Assembly (NCBI RefSeq): GCF_000737195.2
Contig: NZ_JALM01000016.1
Span: 62,001 to 126,000 of the forward strand
Length of the DNA: 64,000 nucleotides
Source of the DNA: Sciscionella sediminilitoris
Lineage (GTDB): Bacteria; Actinomycetota; Actinomycetes; Mycobacteriales; Pseudonocardiaceae
Reading direction: 5' to 3'
Program-made: the position numbers and the translations under genes
Shown: in pieces, positions 45,413 through 54,525 of the stretch
Position numbering within the stretch: position 1 is the stretch's first letter
Layout of the letters: every line of letters starts with the position of its first letter
Notes under the pieces: model-generated
Told to the model about the DNA's origin: nothing
Databases searched by the model: none
What the model saw: only the letters and a program-made list of their open reading frames with translations

Positions 45413-47392
45413 GTGAGCAACAAGGCGGCGAAGGGCGCACGGGTACCGGCGGCGAATCTCCCGATCGCCCGGTGCTGCGTGGATGTGCCGCTTGCTCACC
45501 TCGACCGGCTGTTCGACTACCTGATACCCGCCGAACTCGACGCCGATCTGGTCCCCGGCACCAGGGTCCGGGTGCGGTTCGCGGGACGGCTGGTGAACGC
45601 CTTCGTGCTGGAACGCGCCGCGGAATCCGAGGTGCCGAGCGGGAAGCTGGCCTATGTGGAGCGGCTCGTCTCGCCCGATCCGGTGCTCTCCCCGGAACTT
45701 GCCAGGACCGCCCGCGCGATCGCGGACCGGTACGGGGGAAGCCTGATCGACGTGCTCCGGCTCGCGATTCCCCCGCGGCACGCCCGCGCGGAGGCCGCGG
45801 CGGAGAAGGACGAGCTGCCCCCGGTACCCGAGGCCCCGGGCATCGAGGGGTGGCAGCGGTATCCGCGGGGAACCGCGTTCGCCGAGGCGGTGCGCTCCGG
45901 GAATCCGGCCCGCGCGGTATGGCAGGCGCTGCCCGGTGAGGACTGGCCAGCCAGGCTCGCCGAACTGGCCGGGATCGTCGCGGCCAGCGGGCGGGTGGCC
46001 GTGCTCGTACTGCCCGATCACCGGGATGTGGAGCGAGTGGACAAGGCCTGCGCCGCGCTCGTTCCGGAGGAGAACACCGTGGTGCTCGCCGCGGATCTGG
46101 GCCCGCAGGCCCGGTACCGGCGTTGGCTCGCCGTGCGCAGGGGACTGGCCAGGATCGTGATCGGGACCAGAGCCACCGCGTTCGCCCCGGTCGGGGAACC
46201 GGGCCTGCTCGTGGTCTGGGACGACGGGGACGACCTGCACGCCGAACCGCGCGCGCCCTATCCGCACGTGCGGGATGTGCTCGTGCAGCGGGCGCACCTG
46301 TCCCGGTGCGCGCTGCTCGTCGGCGGGTTCGCGCGCACCGCGGAGGCCCAGCTGCTGGTGGACTCCGGCTGGGCGCACGAGATCCTGGCCACCCGGGAGA
46401 CGGTGCGCGAACACGCGGCCCGGGTCACCGCGCTCGGCGAGCACTCCGGCCAGGACGCCCGCGATCCCGCGGCCCGCGCCGCCCGGTTGCCGCTCGAGGC
46501 GATCTCGGTCGCCCGCTCCGCGCTGCAGTCCGGCCATCCGGTGCTCGTGCAGGTGCCCCGGCGCGGCTACGTCCCGACCCTTGCCTGTCAGCAGTGCCGT
46601 GCCCCGGCGCGCTGCCGCCGCTGCGCGGGCCCGCTGGCCGGACACGAGAACGCCCCGCCGGACTGCCGCTGGTGCGGTGCCGCCGAAGCGCACTACCGCT
46701 GCCCGACCTGCGGTTCCACCCGGCTTCGCGCGGTCGTGATCGGCAGTAAGCGCACCGCCGAGGAGATGGGCCGCGCCTTCGCACCGTTCCCGGTGCGCAC
46801 CTCGGGCGCGGGCACCGTGCTCGCGACGGTCTCCGGTCAGGCCGCGCTCGTCGTCTCCACCCCGGGAGCCGAACCGGTCGCGGACGGCGGCTACGGGGCC
46901 GTGCTGCTGCTCGACGCCTGGGCCTCCCTCGGGCGTGCCGACCTGCGTGCCTCCGAGGAGACCCTGCGGCGCTGGATGACCGCGGCCGCGCTGGCCCGGC
47001 CGGGGAGCACCGGAGGCCGGGTCATGGTGATGGCCGAGTCCGGGATCCCCACGGTGCAGGCACTGGTGCGCTGGGACCCGGTCTGGCACGCGCGCGCCGA
47101 GCTCGCCGCGCGCACCGAGCTCGGTTTCCCGCCCGCCGTGCGGATGGCCAGCGTGGACGGGGTGCCGAGCGCGGTCGCCGAGGTACTGGACACCGCGCGG
47201 GTGCCGGAGTCCGCGGAGATACTCGGTCCGGTGGAACTTCCCGGGACCGAACGGGAGCGAGCGCTGATCCGGGTGCCGCGCACGCACGGGCCCGCCCTTG
47301 CCGCCGCACTGCACGAGGCGATGGCCGGGCGGACCGCGCGCAAGGAACGGGACACCGTGCGGATCCAGCTCGATCCGCTGGAACTCGTCTGA
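45413..47392 (+). CDS. priA: PriA-like primosomal protein N', actinobacterial type lacking ATPase motifs
   Basis: A 659-residue PriA homologue. The N-terminal DNA-binding domain (ARCCVDVPLAHLDRLFDYLI) and the zinc region (CQQC, CRRC, CRWC, CPTC near residues 395-445) are present. The Walker A GxTGSGKT is absent, and the DEEH box is replaced by WDDGDD. This fits actinobacterial PriA proteins annotated as lacking helicase activity, which may act only as a replication restart scaffold. GTG 45413 lies 6 nt after a GATACT hexamer, suggesting a leaderless message. Confidence 0.9.
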   Translation: MSNKAAKGARVPAANLPIARCCVDVPLAHLDRLFDYLIPAELDADLVPGTRVRVRFAGRLVNAFVLERAAESEVPSGKLAYVERLVSPDPVLSPELARTARAIADRYGGSLIDVLRLAIPPRHARAEAAAEKDELPPVPEAPGIEGWQRYPRGTAFAEAVRSGNPARAVWQALPGEDWPARLAELAGIVAASGRVAVLVLPDHRDVERVDKACAALVPEENTVVLAADLGPQARYRRWLAVRRGLARIVIGTRATAFAPVGEPGLLVVWDDGDDLHAEPRAPYPHVRDVLVQRAHLSRCALLVGGFARTAEAQLLVDSGWAHEILATRETVREHAARVTALGEHSGQDARDPAARAARLPLEAISVARSALQSGHPVLVQVPRRGYVPTLACQQCRAPARCRRCAGPLAGHENAPPDCRWCGAAEAHYRCPTCGSTRLRAVVIGSKRTAEEMGRAFAPFPVRTSGAGTVLATVSGQAALVVSTPGAEPVADGGYGAVLLLDAWASLGRADLRASEETLRRWMTAAALARPGSTGGRVMVMAESGIPTVQALVRWDPVWHARAELAARTELGFPPAVRMASVDGVPSAVAEVLDTARVPESAEILGPVELPGTERERALIRVPRTHGPALAAALHEAMAGRTARKERDTVRIQLDPLELV

Positions 47393-47395
47393 CGA

Positions 47396-48208
47396 TCAGC
47401 GCACCAGGTCGGCGACCACGGGCCGGTGGTCGGCGGCGAGTGTGTCCGGGACGTGCGCGCCCGCCCGGCCGAACCCCGGCGGGATCAGCACCTGATCGAT
47501 GCGGCGTTTCGGTTCGTCGGCGGGATAGGTGAGCCCGCCGGGCCCGCGCCAGGCATCGCGCAGGGCGATGTGCAGCGGGCGCAGCTCGGGCGCGTCCGGA
47601 TCGGCGTTGAAGTCCCCGAGCAGCACCCCGGGAGCGGGGCGCATGATCCGGCGCATATCGGCGACCTGGGCCTGGCGCACCGTGGGATCGGGCCGGAAGT
47701 CCAGATGGGTCACGTACAACCACAGCGGCCGGCCGTGCGGGGCGAGCAGCACCTGCGCGAATCCCGGCGCCGGTGCGGGTTTCGCGCTAGGGTCCTGTGT
47801 GGACAGCCGGGTGATGTCCCGGTTGCGGGCGTGCAGGATCGGGGAACGGGAGAGCACGGCGACCCCGAACTCCCGCCGCGGCGCGCCCGGTTCCTTCGGG
47901 TCGAGCGAATAGATCGGCGCGAAGTACGGATGCATCCCGGTGCGGCGCGCGAGTTCCGCGGGTTCGTCGAGGAACCGGCTGCGCTCGTCCCAGTGCCGGT
48001 CCACTTCCTCGAGCCCGACGACGTCCGGATGTTCGGCGTTGATCGCCGCGGCCGTGCGGTCCAGGTCGAAACTGCCGTCCATGCCCGTTCCGGCGCGGAT
48101 GTTGAAGTTCATGATGCGCAGCGCGGATCCGGTGCCCGCTTCCGCGGTGACCGCGGTCCCGGCGAGCAACAGCACCAGCGCGGCAAGCACCCCAGCGATT
48201 CGTGACAT
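47396..48208 (-). CDS. secreted endonuclease/exonuclease/phosphatase family protein
   Basis: A 270-residue exported protein with signal peptide RIAGVLAALVLLLAGTAVTA, then the EEP fold: IMNFNIRAGTG, VVGLEEVDRHW (catalytic Glu), LYVTHLDFR, LLGDFNADP (metal Asp/Asn) and ADHRPVVADL (catalytic His). Substrate may be DNA, sphingomyelin or phosphoinositides; sequence alone does not decide. It is convergent with priA, with a 3-nt gap between stops. Confidence 0.88.
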   Translation of the reverse strand: MSRIAGVLAALVLLLAGTAVTAEAGTGSALRIMNFNIRAGTGMDGSFDLDRTAAAINAEHPDVVGLEEVDRHWDERSRFLDEPAELARRTGMHPYFAPIYSLDPKEPGAPRREFGVAVLSRSPILHARNRDITRLSTQDPSAKPAPAPGFAQVLLAPHGRPLWLYVTHLDFRPDPTVRQAQVADMRRIMRPAPGVLLGDFNADPDAPELRPLHIALRDAWRGPGGLTYPADEPKRRIDQVLIPPGFGRAGAHVPDTLAADHRPVVADLVR

Positions 48209-48283
48209 GCGGACACCTTCCCGTTGGCGCTTCGCTGGCGCAACATCGAGGGGATGGCGGGTACGAGTCTAAGGAGCGTGCAA

Positions 48284-49813
48284 ATGGTGACAGAACCGGC
48301 GATTCGGTGCGCGGACCGGGAAATCGGGTACCCGGAGTTCGGTGAGCGGGCGACCCGGATCGCGGCCGGGCTGCGCGCCGAGGGCATCGGCGAGGGTGAG
48401 CTCGTCGCACTCGTACTGCGCAACAGCGTGGAGTTCCTGGAGATCGTTGCCGGGGTCGGGCTCGCCGGTGCCCGTCCGGTCCCGGTGAACTGGCATCTGC
48501 GCGGACCCGAGCTGCGCCATCTGCTCGCGGACTGCCAGGCGCGCCTGGTGTTCACCCAGACCGAGTTCGCCGAAACCGTGGCCGCGGCCGCGCCGCCGGG
48601 CTGCGCGGTGGTGGAAGTGGTGCCCACGGAGCGGCTCGCCGCGGAATACGGCATCACGCACACCGGAGCGCACGGCGCCCACCCGCTGTTCGAGGACTGG
48701 CTGGCCGCACAGGAACCGCGGATCGAGGCACCCGCCCAGTCGGTGTTCGGCGCGGTGTTCTACACATCCGGGACCACGGGGAATCCGAAGGGAGTCCTGC
48801 GTGCTCCGCTCGGCGAGGAGGCCAGGCACGCCGCGCTGGGCTCGCTGGAGACCCGGATGGGCATCGAACCGGGGGTGCGCACGCTGATCCCCGCACCGCT
48901 CTATCACACCGCGCCGTACGGAGCAGCCACATCCGCGGTGCTGGTCGGCGCGGACATCACCATCGCGCCGCGGTTCACACCGGAGTCCTTCCTGCGCCTG
49001 CTCGCCGAGCGGGCCGTGGAACAGGTGCAGGTGGTACCGACCATGCTCGTGCGGCTGCTCGACCTCCCCGAACAGGTACGCACCGGCTACGACCTCTCCG
49101 CACTGCGCTTCGTGGTGCACGCGGCCGCGCCCTGTCCGGTGGCGGTGAAGCGGGCGGCGATCGACTGGCTCGGGCCGATCCTGTACGAGTATTACGGCGG
49201 GACCGAGACCGGAATCGTGGTCTGGTGCGACACCGAACAGTGGCTGGCGCACGAGGGCACCGTCGGCGCACCGGTGGACGGGGCCGCGGTGCGGATCATC
49301 GGAGCCGAGGGCGGCGAGCTGCCCGCGGGCGAGGTCGGCACGGTGTACGTGCGTCCCGCCACGAGCTGGCCCGACTTCACCTACCTCGGCGACGACGCGA
49401 AGCGCAGGGCCATCGAGCTCGACGGCTACGTGACTCTCGGGGACATGGGATATCTGGACGGCGACGGCTTCCTCCATCTCACCGACCGCGCCACCGACAT
49501 GATCATCTCCGGTGGGGTGAACATCTACCCGGCGGAGATCGAGGCGGCGCTGCTCGGTATGACAGGGGTGCGCGATGTCGCGGTGTTCGGCATCCCGGAC
49601 GCGGAGTACGGCGAGGCGGTGGCCGCGCACGTGGAAGCCGAAGCGGGGGTGACCGAGGAGGACATCCGCGAATACGCCCGTGGGCGGCTCGCCGGGTTCA
49701 AGGTGCCCTCCCGGGTCGTGCTCGACGGCGCCCTGCCCCGGGAGGAGTCGGGCAAGCTGTTCAAGCGCAGGCTCCGCGAGCGGTACTGGCAGGGCCACGC
49801 GAAGCGGATCTGA
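48284..49813 (+). CDS. AMP-dependent acyl-CoA synthetase (ANL superfamily)
   Basis: A 509-residue adenylating enzyme that activates a carboxylic acid to its CoA thioester. It has the P-loop YTSGTTGNPKGV, the A5 motif YYGGTETG, DMGYLDGDGFLHLTDR, SGGVNIYPAEIE, and the catalytic Lys in REESGKLFKR. It resembles bile-acid or medium-chain fatty acid CoA ligases; the substrate is unknown. ATG 48284 (MVTEPAIRC) is chosen over 48224 and 48254 because AAGGAG lies 7 nt before it. Confidence 0.9.
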   Translation: MVTEPAIRCADREIGYPEFGERATRIAAGLRAEGIGEGELVALVLRNSVEFLEIVAGVGLAGARPVPVNWHLRGPELRHLLADCQARLVFTQTEFAETVAAAAPPGCAVVEVVPTERLAAEYGITHTGAHGAHPLFEDWLAAQEPRIEAPAQSVFGAVFYTSGTTGNPKGVLRAPLGEEARHAALGSLETRMGIEPGVRTLIPAPLYHTAPYGAATSAVLVGADITIAPRFTPESFLRLLAERAVEQVQVVPTMLVRLLDLPEQVRTGYDLSALRFVVHAAAPCPVAVKRAAIDWLGPILYEYYGGTETGIVVWCDTEQWLAHEGTVGAPVDGAAVRIIGAEGGELPAGEVGTVYVRPATSWPDFTYLGDDAKRRAIELDGYVTLGDMGYLDGDGFLHLTDRATDMIISGGVNIYPAEIEAALLGMTGVRDVAVFGIPDAEYGEAVAAHVEAEAGVTEEDIREYARGRLAGFKVPSRVVLDGALPREESGKLFKRRLRERYWQGHAKRI

Positions 49814-49944
49814 GCCGGGGACACCCCTACGGGAAGGATGAGACCGCGATCCTCCCGCGGGCCGATGCGCGCGTAGCTGCCCGGCGGCGAAGCTTGTGTC
49901 ATCAGCGAGCACGAGAGACACGAGCCGGACGAGGAGTGATCGAG

Positions 49945-50118
49945 ATGGCTACCGCGACCGCCACCGCCGACCAGGGCTTCACCGCACTGCACGGACTCGG
50001 GACCGCCGCGCGGTTCCTCGGCAACCTGCTGCTCGCGGTGGTCACCGTGGTGTTTCTGGGGACCGCCCCCGGCGAGCTTGGTACGGGCGCACCCCGAACG
50101 CGTAAACGAGCACGATGA
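49945..50118 (+). CDS. small single-helix membrane protein (uncertain)
   Basis: A possible 57-residue protein starting ATG 49945, with GAGGAG 9 nt upstream. It has an Ala/Thr-rich N-terminus, one likely membrane helix (FLGNLLLAVVTVVFLG), and a basic tail ending RTRKRAR. No family is recognised. Its last 77 bp run antisense to the end of the amino acid permease gene. The ribosome site and helix argue for it; its size and overlap argue against. Confidence 0.42.
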   Translation: MATATATADQGFTALHGLGTAARFLGNLLLAVVTVVFLGTAPGELGTGAPRTRKRAR

Positions 50119-51424
50119 CCGCGACGCTGATCAGGCTCAGGTACAGCTGGGAGCGGGCACTCTCCACGAACAGCATGGACACCAGCACCAGCACGATCCC
50201 GATCAGGGTGAGCCAGCTCAGCCACGGGTAGAACCACATCCGCAGCTTGAGCCGCTCGGGCTCGGTGCGTTCCAGGGTGCGGCGCATCCGCAGCTGAGAG
50301 GCGGTGATGATGGCGTACAGGAACAGGGCGACCGCGCCCGCCGAGTTGATGATGAAGTCGAAGACCGCACCGGGGGCGAGGTAGTTCATCAGCACCGCGA
50401 TGTAGCCGATGACGGTGGACAGCAGGATGGATTTCCACGGCACCCCGCGCTTGTTCGTGTCGCCGACCCAGCGTGGGGCCCAGCCGTGCTTGCGCAGCGC
50501 GAAGTGCATCCGGGAGGCGGTGTACAGCCCGGAGTTGAGCACCGAGAGCGCCGCGGTGAGCACCACGACGCTCATGATCGTCTCGGCCGCGGGGATGCCG
50601 AACCGGCCGAAGGCCGCGGCGAACGGGCTGGTCTTCTCCGGGATCTGCTGCCACGGGGTGATCATCACCAGCAGCACCGCGGAGCCGACGTAGAACAGCA
50701 GCACCCGCCACACGGTGGTGGTGGTCGCCTTCGCCACGGCCTGCTCGGGCTGATCCGACTCGGCCGCCACGATGGTCACGATCTCCGCGCCGAAGTAGGC
50801 GAAGATCACCAGCACCACACCGTGCACCACGGAGAACCCGCCACCGGCGAAGAAACCGTCCCGGGCGATGTTCCCGACCGAGAAGTGCGCCCCGGGCCAG
50901 AACCCGAGCACGAACAGCACCCCGATCACCAGGAACACCACGATGGTGAGCACCTTGACCGAGGCCAGCCAGAACTCGGTCTCCCCGAAGGAGCGCACCG
51001 AGACCAGATTGCTCAGCGTCAGGGCGAGCATGAGCAGCAGGGAGAACACCCAGGAGGGCACCGCGTGGATCCAGCCGTGCAGGATCTCCGCGCCCGCGAC
51101 CGCCTCGAAGGCGACCACGCCGACCCAGTAGTACCAGTACAGCCAGCCGATGGTGAATCCCGCCCAGTTGCCGAGCGACTGTCGCGCGTATTCGGCGAAG
51201 GAACCGACGGTCGGGTGCGCCGCGGCCATCTCGCCGAGCATCCGCATCACCAGGACCACGAGCAGCCCGCCGATGGCATAGGAGAGCACCGAGGCCGGGC
51301 CGACGGTGTGGATCACCGCGCCGCTGCCGATGAACAGGCTCGAGCCGATGATCCCGCCGAGCGCGATCAGCTGCAGATGGCGGGGCCGGAGATTCTGCTT
51401 GAGTCCCTCGTCCGGGGCTGGCAT
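50042..51424 (-). CDS. APC-family amino acid permease
   Basis: A 460-residue polytopic transporter of the amino acid/GABA permease type. It has the N-terminal LIALGGIIGSSLFIGSG motif, GEMAAAHPTVGSFAEYA, YFGAEIVTIVAAESDQP and about 12 membrane helices. It imports amino acids by proton symport; specificity is unknown. ATG 51424 (MPAPDEGLKQ) is used with GGGAG upstream, rather than ATG 51451. It is divergent from def. Confidence 0.92.
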   Translation of the reverse strand: MPAPDEGLKQNLRPRHLQLIALGGIIGSSLFIGSGAVIHTVGPASVLSYAIGGLLVVLVMRMLGEMAAAHPTVGSFAEYARQSLGNWAGFTIGWLYWYYWVGVVAFEAVAGAEILHGWIHAVPSWVFSLLLMLALTLSNLVSVRSFGETEFWLASVKVLTIVVFLVIGVLFVLGFWPGAHFSVGNIARDGFFAGGGFSVVHGVVLVIFAYFGAEIVTIVAAESDQPEQAVAKATTTTVWRVLLFYVGSAVLLVMITPWQQIPEKTSPFAAAFGRFGIPAAETIMSVVVLTAALSVLNSGLYTASRMHFALRKHGWAPRWVGDTNKRGVPWKSILLSTVIGYIAVLMNYLAPGAVFDFIINSAGAVALFLYAIITASQLRMRRTLERTEPERLKLRMWFYPWLSWLTLIGIVLVLVSMLFVESARSQLYLSLISVAVIVLVYAFGVRPYQARRGRSPETPR

Positions 51425-51552
51425 AGGTGAACTCCCGTAGTTCGTGTGCAAACCTGCGGAATGTTAACCGTTCACCGCGAAGGGACCAGAGCGGACACGA
51501 CCGTTTAAACTCGGGCGGCATTCTTCCCGCTCGCGAAGGTCCGAGGTGATCC

Positions 51553-52098
51553 ATGACGGTCCAGCCGATCCGCTTGTTCGGCGACCCCGTGCTGCACACC
51601 CCCGCCGAGGAGGTCGTCGACTTCGACGCGGAACTGCGCACCCTGGTCAAGGACCTCTGGGACACGATGGAAAAGGTCGGCGGAGCCGGTCTGGCCGCGC
51701 CACAGCTGGGGGTCGGCCTGCGTGTGTTCACCTACCACTGCGACACCTTCGCCGGGCACATCGTGAATCCGCGCTGGACCGTGCTGGGGGAGGGCTTTCA
51801 GCTCGGACCGGAGGGCTGTTTGTCCATTCCGGGGCTGAGCTGGGACTGCGAACGGTACGCGCACGTGGTCGCGACCGGCCAGAACCTGCACGGCGAGCCG
51901 ATCACCGTCGAGGGCACCGATCTGCTCGCCCGCTGCATCCAGCACGAGACCGACCACCTCGACGGGGTGCTGTTCGTGGACCGGCTCGACGAGCAGACCA
52001 GGGAACGGGCCCTGCGCGAGATCCGCTCGGCCGAGTGGTTCGACGGCGAACTCCCGGTCATCAAGGAAAACCCGCACGCCTCCTTCGGTGGTGCCTGA
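51553..52098 (+). CDS. def: peptide deformylase
   Basis: Removes the N-formyl group from new proteins. The 181-residue metalloprotein has motif 1 GAGLAAPQ (44-51), motif 2 EGCLS with metal Cys89, and motif 3 QHETDH with His131, Glu132 and His135. Tandem with fmt, whose product makes the initiator formyl-Met-tRNA; the def stop and fmt start share a base (TGATG). Confidence 0.96.
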   Translation: MTVQPIRLFGDPVLHTPAEEVVDFDAELRTLVKDLWDTMEKVGGAGLAAPQLGVGLRVFTYHCDTFAGHIVNPRWTVLGEGFQLGPEGCLSIPGLSWDCERYAHVVATGQNLHGEPITVEGTDLLARCIQHETDHLDGVLFVDRLDEQTRERALREIRSAEWFDGELPVIKENPHASFGGA

Positions 52099-53051
52099 TG
52101 CGTCTTGTCTTCGCGGGAACCCCGGAGGTCGCCCTGCCGAGCCTGCGCGCCCTCGCTGCCTCGGAGCACGAACTGCTCGCCGTGGTCACCCGGCCGGACA
52201 CGGTCGCCGGACGCGGCCGCTCGGCGAAACGTTCCCCGGTGGCCGAGTTCGCCGACGAACACGGCATCGAGGTGCTGACCCCGCCGCGGGCCGACGATCC
52301 GGAATTCCTCGCCCGGTTGCGCGAACTGGAACCCGACTGCTGTCCCGTGGTGGCCTACGGCGCGATGCTGCGCCGGTCCACCCTGGAGATCCCGGTGCAC
52401 GGCTGGGTCAATCTGCACTTCTCGCTGTTGCCCGCCTGGCGCGGCGCCGCCCCGGTGCAGGCCGCGATCCGTGCCGGGGACGAGATCACCGGGGCAAGCA
52501 CCTTCCGGATCGTGCGCGAACTCGACGCCGGACCGGTGTACGGCGTGGTCACCGAACGCGTCGGTGCCCGGGACACCGCGGGTGCGCTGCTCGAGCGGCT
52601 CGCCGAGTCCGGCGCGGGCCTTCTGGTGTCCACTGTGGACGGCATCGCGGACGGATCCGTCGTGGCGCGCGAGCAACCCGCGGAGGGCGTGAGCTATGCG
52701 GGCAAGATCGAGGTGGCCGACGCGCGGGTGGACTTCACCGCGCCCGCGGCCGCGATCGATCGGCTGCTGCGCTCGGTCACCCCCGATCCGGGTGGCTGGG
52801 CCGAGTTCGAGGGCAACCGGATCAAGCTGGGCCCGGTCGAACCGACCACCGAGGAATCCGTGGCTCCGGGCGCGATCCTGGTGCGGCGCAAGGAAGTCCT
52901 TGTCGGTACCGGAACGAGCCCGGTGCGTCTCGGCGAGGTGCAGGCCCCGGGGAAACGCCGGATGGCGGCGACCGATTGGGCGAGGGGAGCGCGGATCGCC
53001 GAGGGCAGCGCGTTCGACGGCGGCGCGGGTGAAGCGGAGGCCGGTCGGTGA
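52098..53051 (+). CDS. fmt: methionyl-tRNA formyltransferase
   Basis: Formylates Met-tRNA-fMet. The 317-residue protein starts [20 protein letters not shown]. It has the folate-site segment [20 protein letters not shown] with the catalytic Asn-His, and the C-terminal OB-like domain. The ATG is fixed by its 1-nt overlap with the def stop. rsmB begins 55 nt later. Confidence 0.96.
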   Translation: MRLVFAGTPEVALPSLRALAASEHELLAVVTRPDTVAGRGRSAKRSPVAEFADEHGIEVLTPPRADDPEFLARLRELEPDCCPVVAYGAMLRRSTLEIPVHGWVNLHFSLLPAWRGAAPVQAAIRAGDEITGASTFRIVRELDAGPVYGVVTERVGARDTAGALLERLAESGAGLLVSTVDGIADGSVVAREQPAEGVSYAGKIEVADARVDFTAPAAAIDRLLRSVTPDPGGWAEFEGNRIKLGPVEPTTEESVAPGAILVRRKEVLVGTGTSPVRLGEVQAPGKRRMAATDWARGARIAEGSAFDGGAGEAEAGR

Positions 53052-53106
53052 CCGCCCCGCGCGAATCAGGGACGAATCGAGTGGGAAGTCGAGCCGAGGG
53101 CAGCGC

Positions 53107-54525
53107 ATGACACGAGAACAGCGGAAGCCGGGCGGGCGCGGACCGAGCGGGCCACCACCCCGGCCGAAGACTCCGCGCACCCCGCCGGCGAAGGATCCCG
53201 CGCGGCAGGCGGCGTTCGATACCCTGCGCGCGATCACCGAGCGGGACGCCTACGCGAACCTGGCCCTGCCCGCCCTGCTCGCCGAACGGCGGATCAGCGG
53301 CCGGGACGCGGCCCTGGCCACCGAGCTGTGCTACGGGACCGCGCGCGCGGTCGGTCTGCTGGACACCGTCATCGCCGCCTGCGCCAACCGGCCGCTGTCC
53401 ACATTGGACACCGCGGTGCTCGACGGGCTGCGGCTCGGCGCGTATCAGTTGCTGCGCACCAGGATTCCCTCGCATGCCGCGGTCTCGTCCACTGTGGACC
53501 TGATCCGCGCCGAGGCGGGTTCGCGCTCCAGCGGGTTCGTCAACGCCGTACTGCGCAAGATCGCGGACAAGGACGAGGCCACCTGGCTCGACGAGCTCGC
53601 GCCCGCGGACAAGATCGAGGCACTCGCCCTGCGCACCGCGCACCCGAAGTGGATCGCGCGTGCCTTCGGTGCCGCGCTCGGGGACGGTGGCGCGGAACTG
53701 GAGGCGGCACTGCGGGCCGACGACGAGCGGCCCTCGGTGCACCTGACCGCGCGGCCCGGGGAGATCTCGGCCGACGAGCTCGCCGCGATCAGCGCGGGAG
53801 AACCCGCTCCGTACTCGCCCTACGGGGTGCACCTGGACTCCGGGGATCCCGGTGAGCTGGAACCGGTCCGCGAGCGGCTGGCCCACGTGCAGGACGAAGG
53901 CAGCCAGCTGTGCGCACTCGCGCTGCACCGCGCGGAACTCGACCAGGACGGCGGGCGCTGGCTCGACCTGTGCGCCGGGCCGGGCGGCAAGGCGGCGCTG
54001 CTCGGCGCGCTCGCCGGCACCGAGGGCGCCCGGCTGGACGCGGTCGAGCAGTCCGCGAAGCGTGCCGGGCTCGTCCGCCAGGCCTGCGAGGGGCTGCCGG
54101 TCACCGTGCACGTCGCGGATGGACGCGATCCCGGTCTCGAACCCGGTTACGACCGGGTGCTGGTGGATGCCCCGTGCACCGGTCTCGGCGCGCTGCGGCG
54201 CAGGCCCGAGGCCCGCTGGCGGCGTGATCCCTCGGATGTCAGCGAACTGACCCAGCTGCAGCGCGAACTGCTCGGTACCGCGCTCGGCCTGGTCCGGCCT
54301 GGCGGCGTGGTCGCCTACGTGGTCTGCAGTCCGCATCTGCCGGAGACGGTCGGCGTGGTCGCGGACGCGCTGCGTCGCAACCCCGAGGTGTCCGCGCTGG
54401 ACGCCAGGGAGCTGTTCCCCGGGGTGCCCGATCTCGGTCCGGGACCGTACGTGCAGCTGTGGCCGCACCGGCACGGCACGGACGCGATGTTCTGCGCGGT
54501 ACTGCGCCGCGGGGACGCGCGATGA
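53107..54525 (+). CDS. rsmB: RsmB/NOP-type 16S rRNA m5C methyltransferase
   Basis: Methylates a cytosine of 16S rRNA. The 472-residue protein has a basic Pro-rich start, an N-terminal NusB-like helical domain (about 30-165), and a SAM-binding domain with LDLCAGPGGKAALLGAL. VLVDAPCTGLGALRRRPEAR and YVVCSPHLPET supply the two conserved Cys. Its stop overlaps the downstream permease start by 4 bp. Confidence 0.94.
   Translation: MTREQRKPGGRGPSGPPPRPKTPRTPPAKDPARQAAFDTLRAITERDAYANLALPALLAERRISGRDAALATELCYGTARAVGLLDTVIAACANRPLSTLDTAVLDGLRLGAYQLLRTRIPSHAAVSSTVDLIRAEAGSRSSGFVNAVLRKIADKDEATWLDELAPADKIEALALRTAHPKWIARAFGAALGDGGAELEAALRADDERPSVHLTARPGEISADELAAISAGEPAPYSPYGVHLDSGDPGELEPVRERLAHVQDEGSQLCALALHRAELDQDGGRWLDLCAGPGGKAALLGALAGTEGARLDAVEQSAKRAGLVRQACEGLPVTVHVADGRDPGLEPGYDRVLVDAPCTGLGALRRRPEARWRRDPSDVSELTQLQRELLGTALGLVRPGGVVAYVVCSPHLPETVGVVADALRRNPEVSALDARELFPGVPDLGPGPYVQLWPHRHGTDAMFCAVLRRGDAR

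Noticed and set aside
43814-47314. A 1,166-codon minus-strand frame that could look like a fusion protein
   Set aside because: Only the last 509 codons encode the S33 hydrolase, with its own signal peptide. The upstream part is antisense to priA and low complexity.
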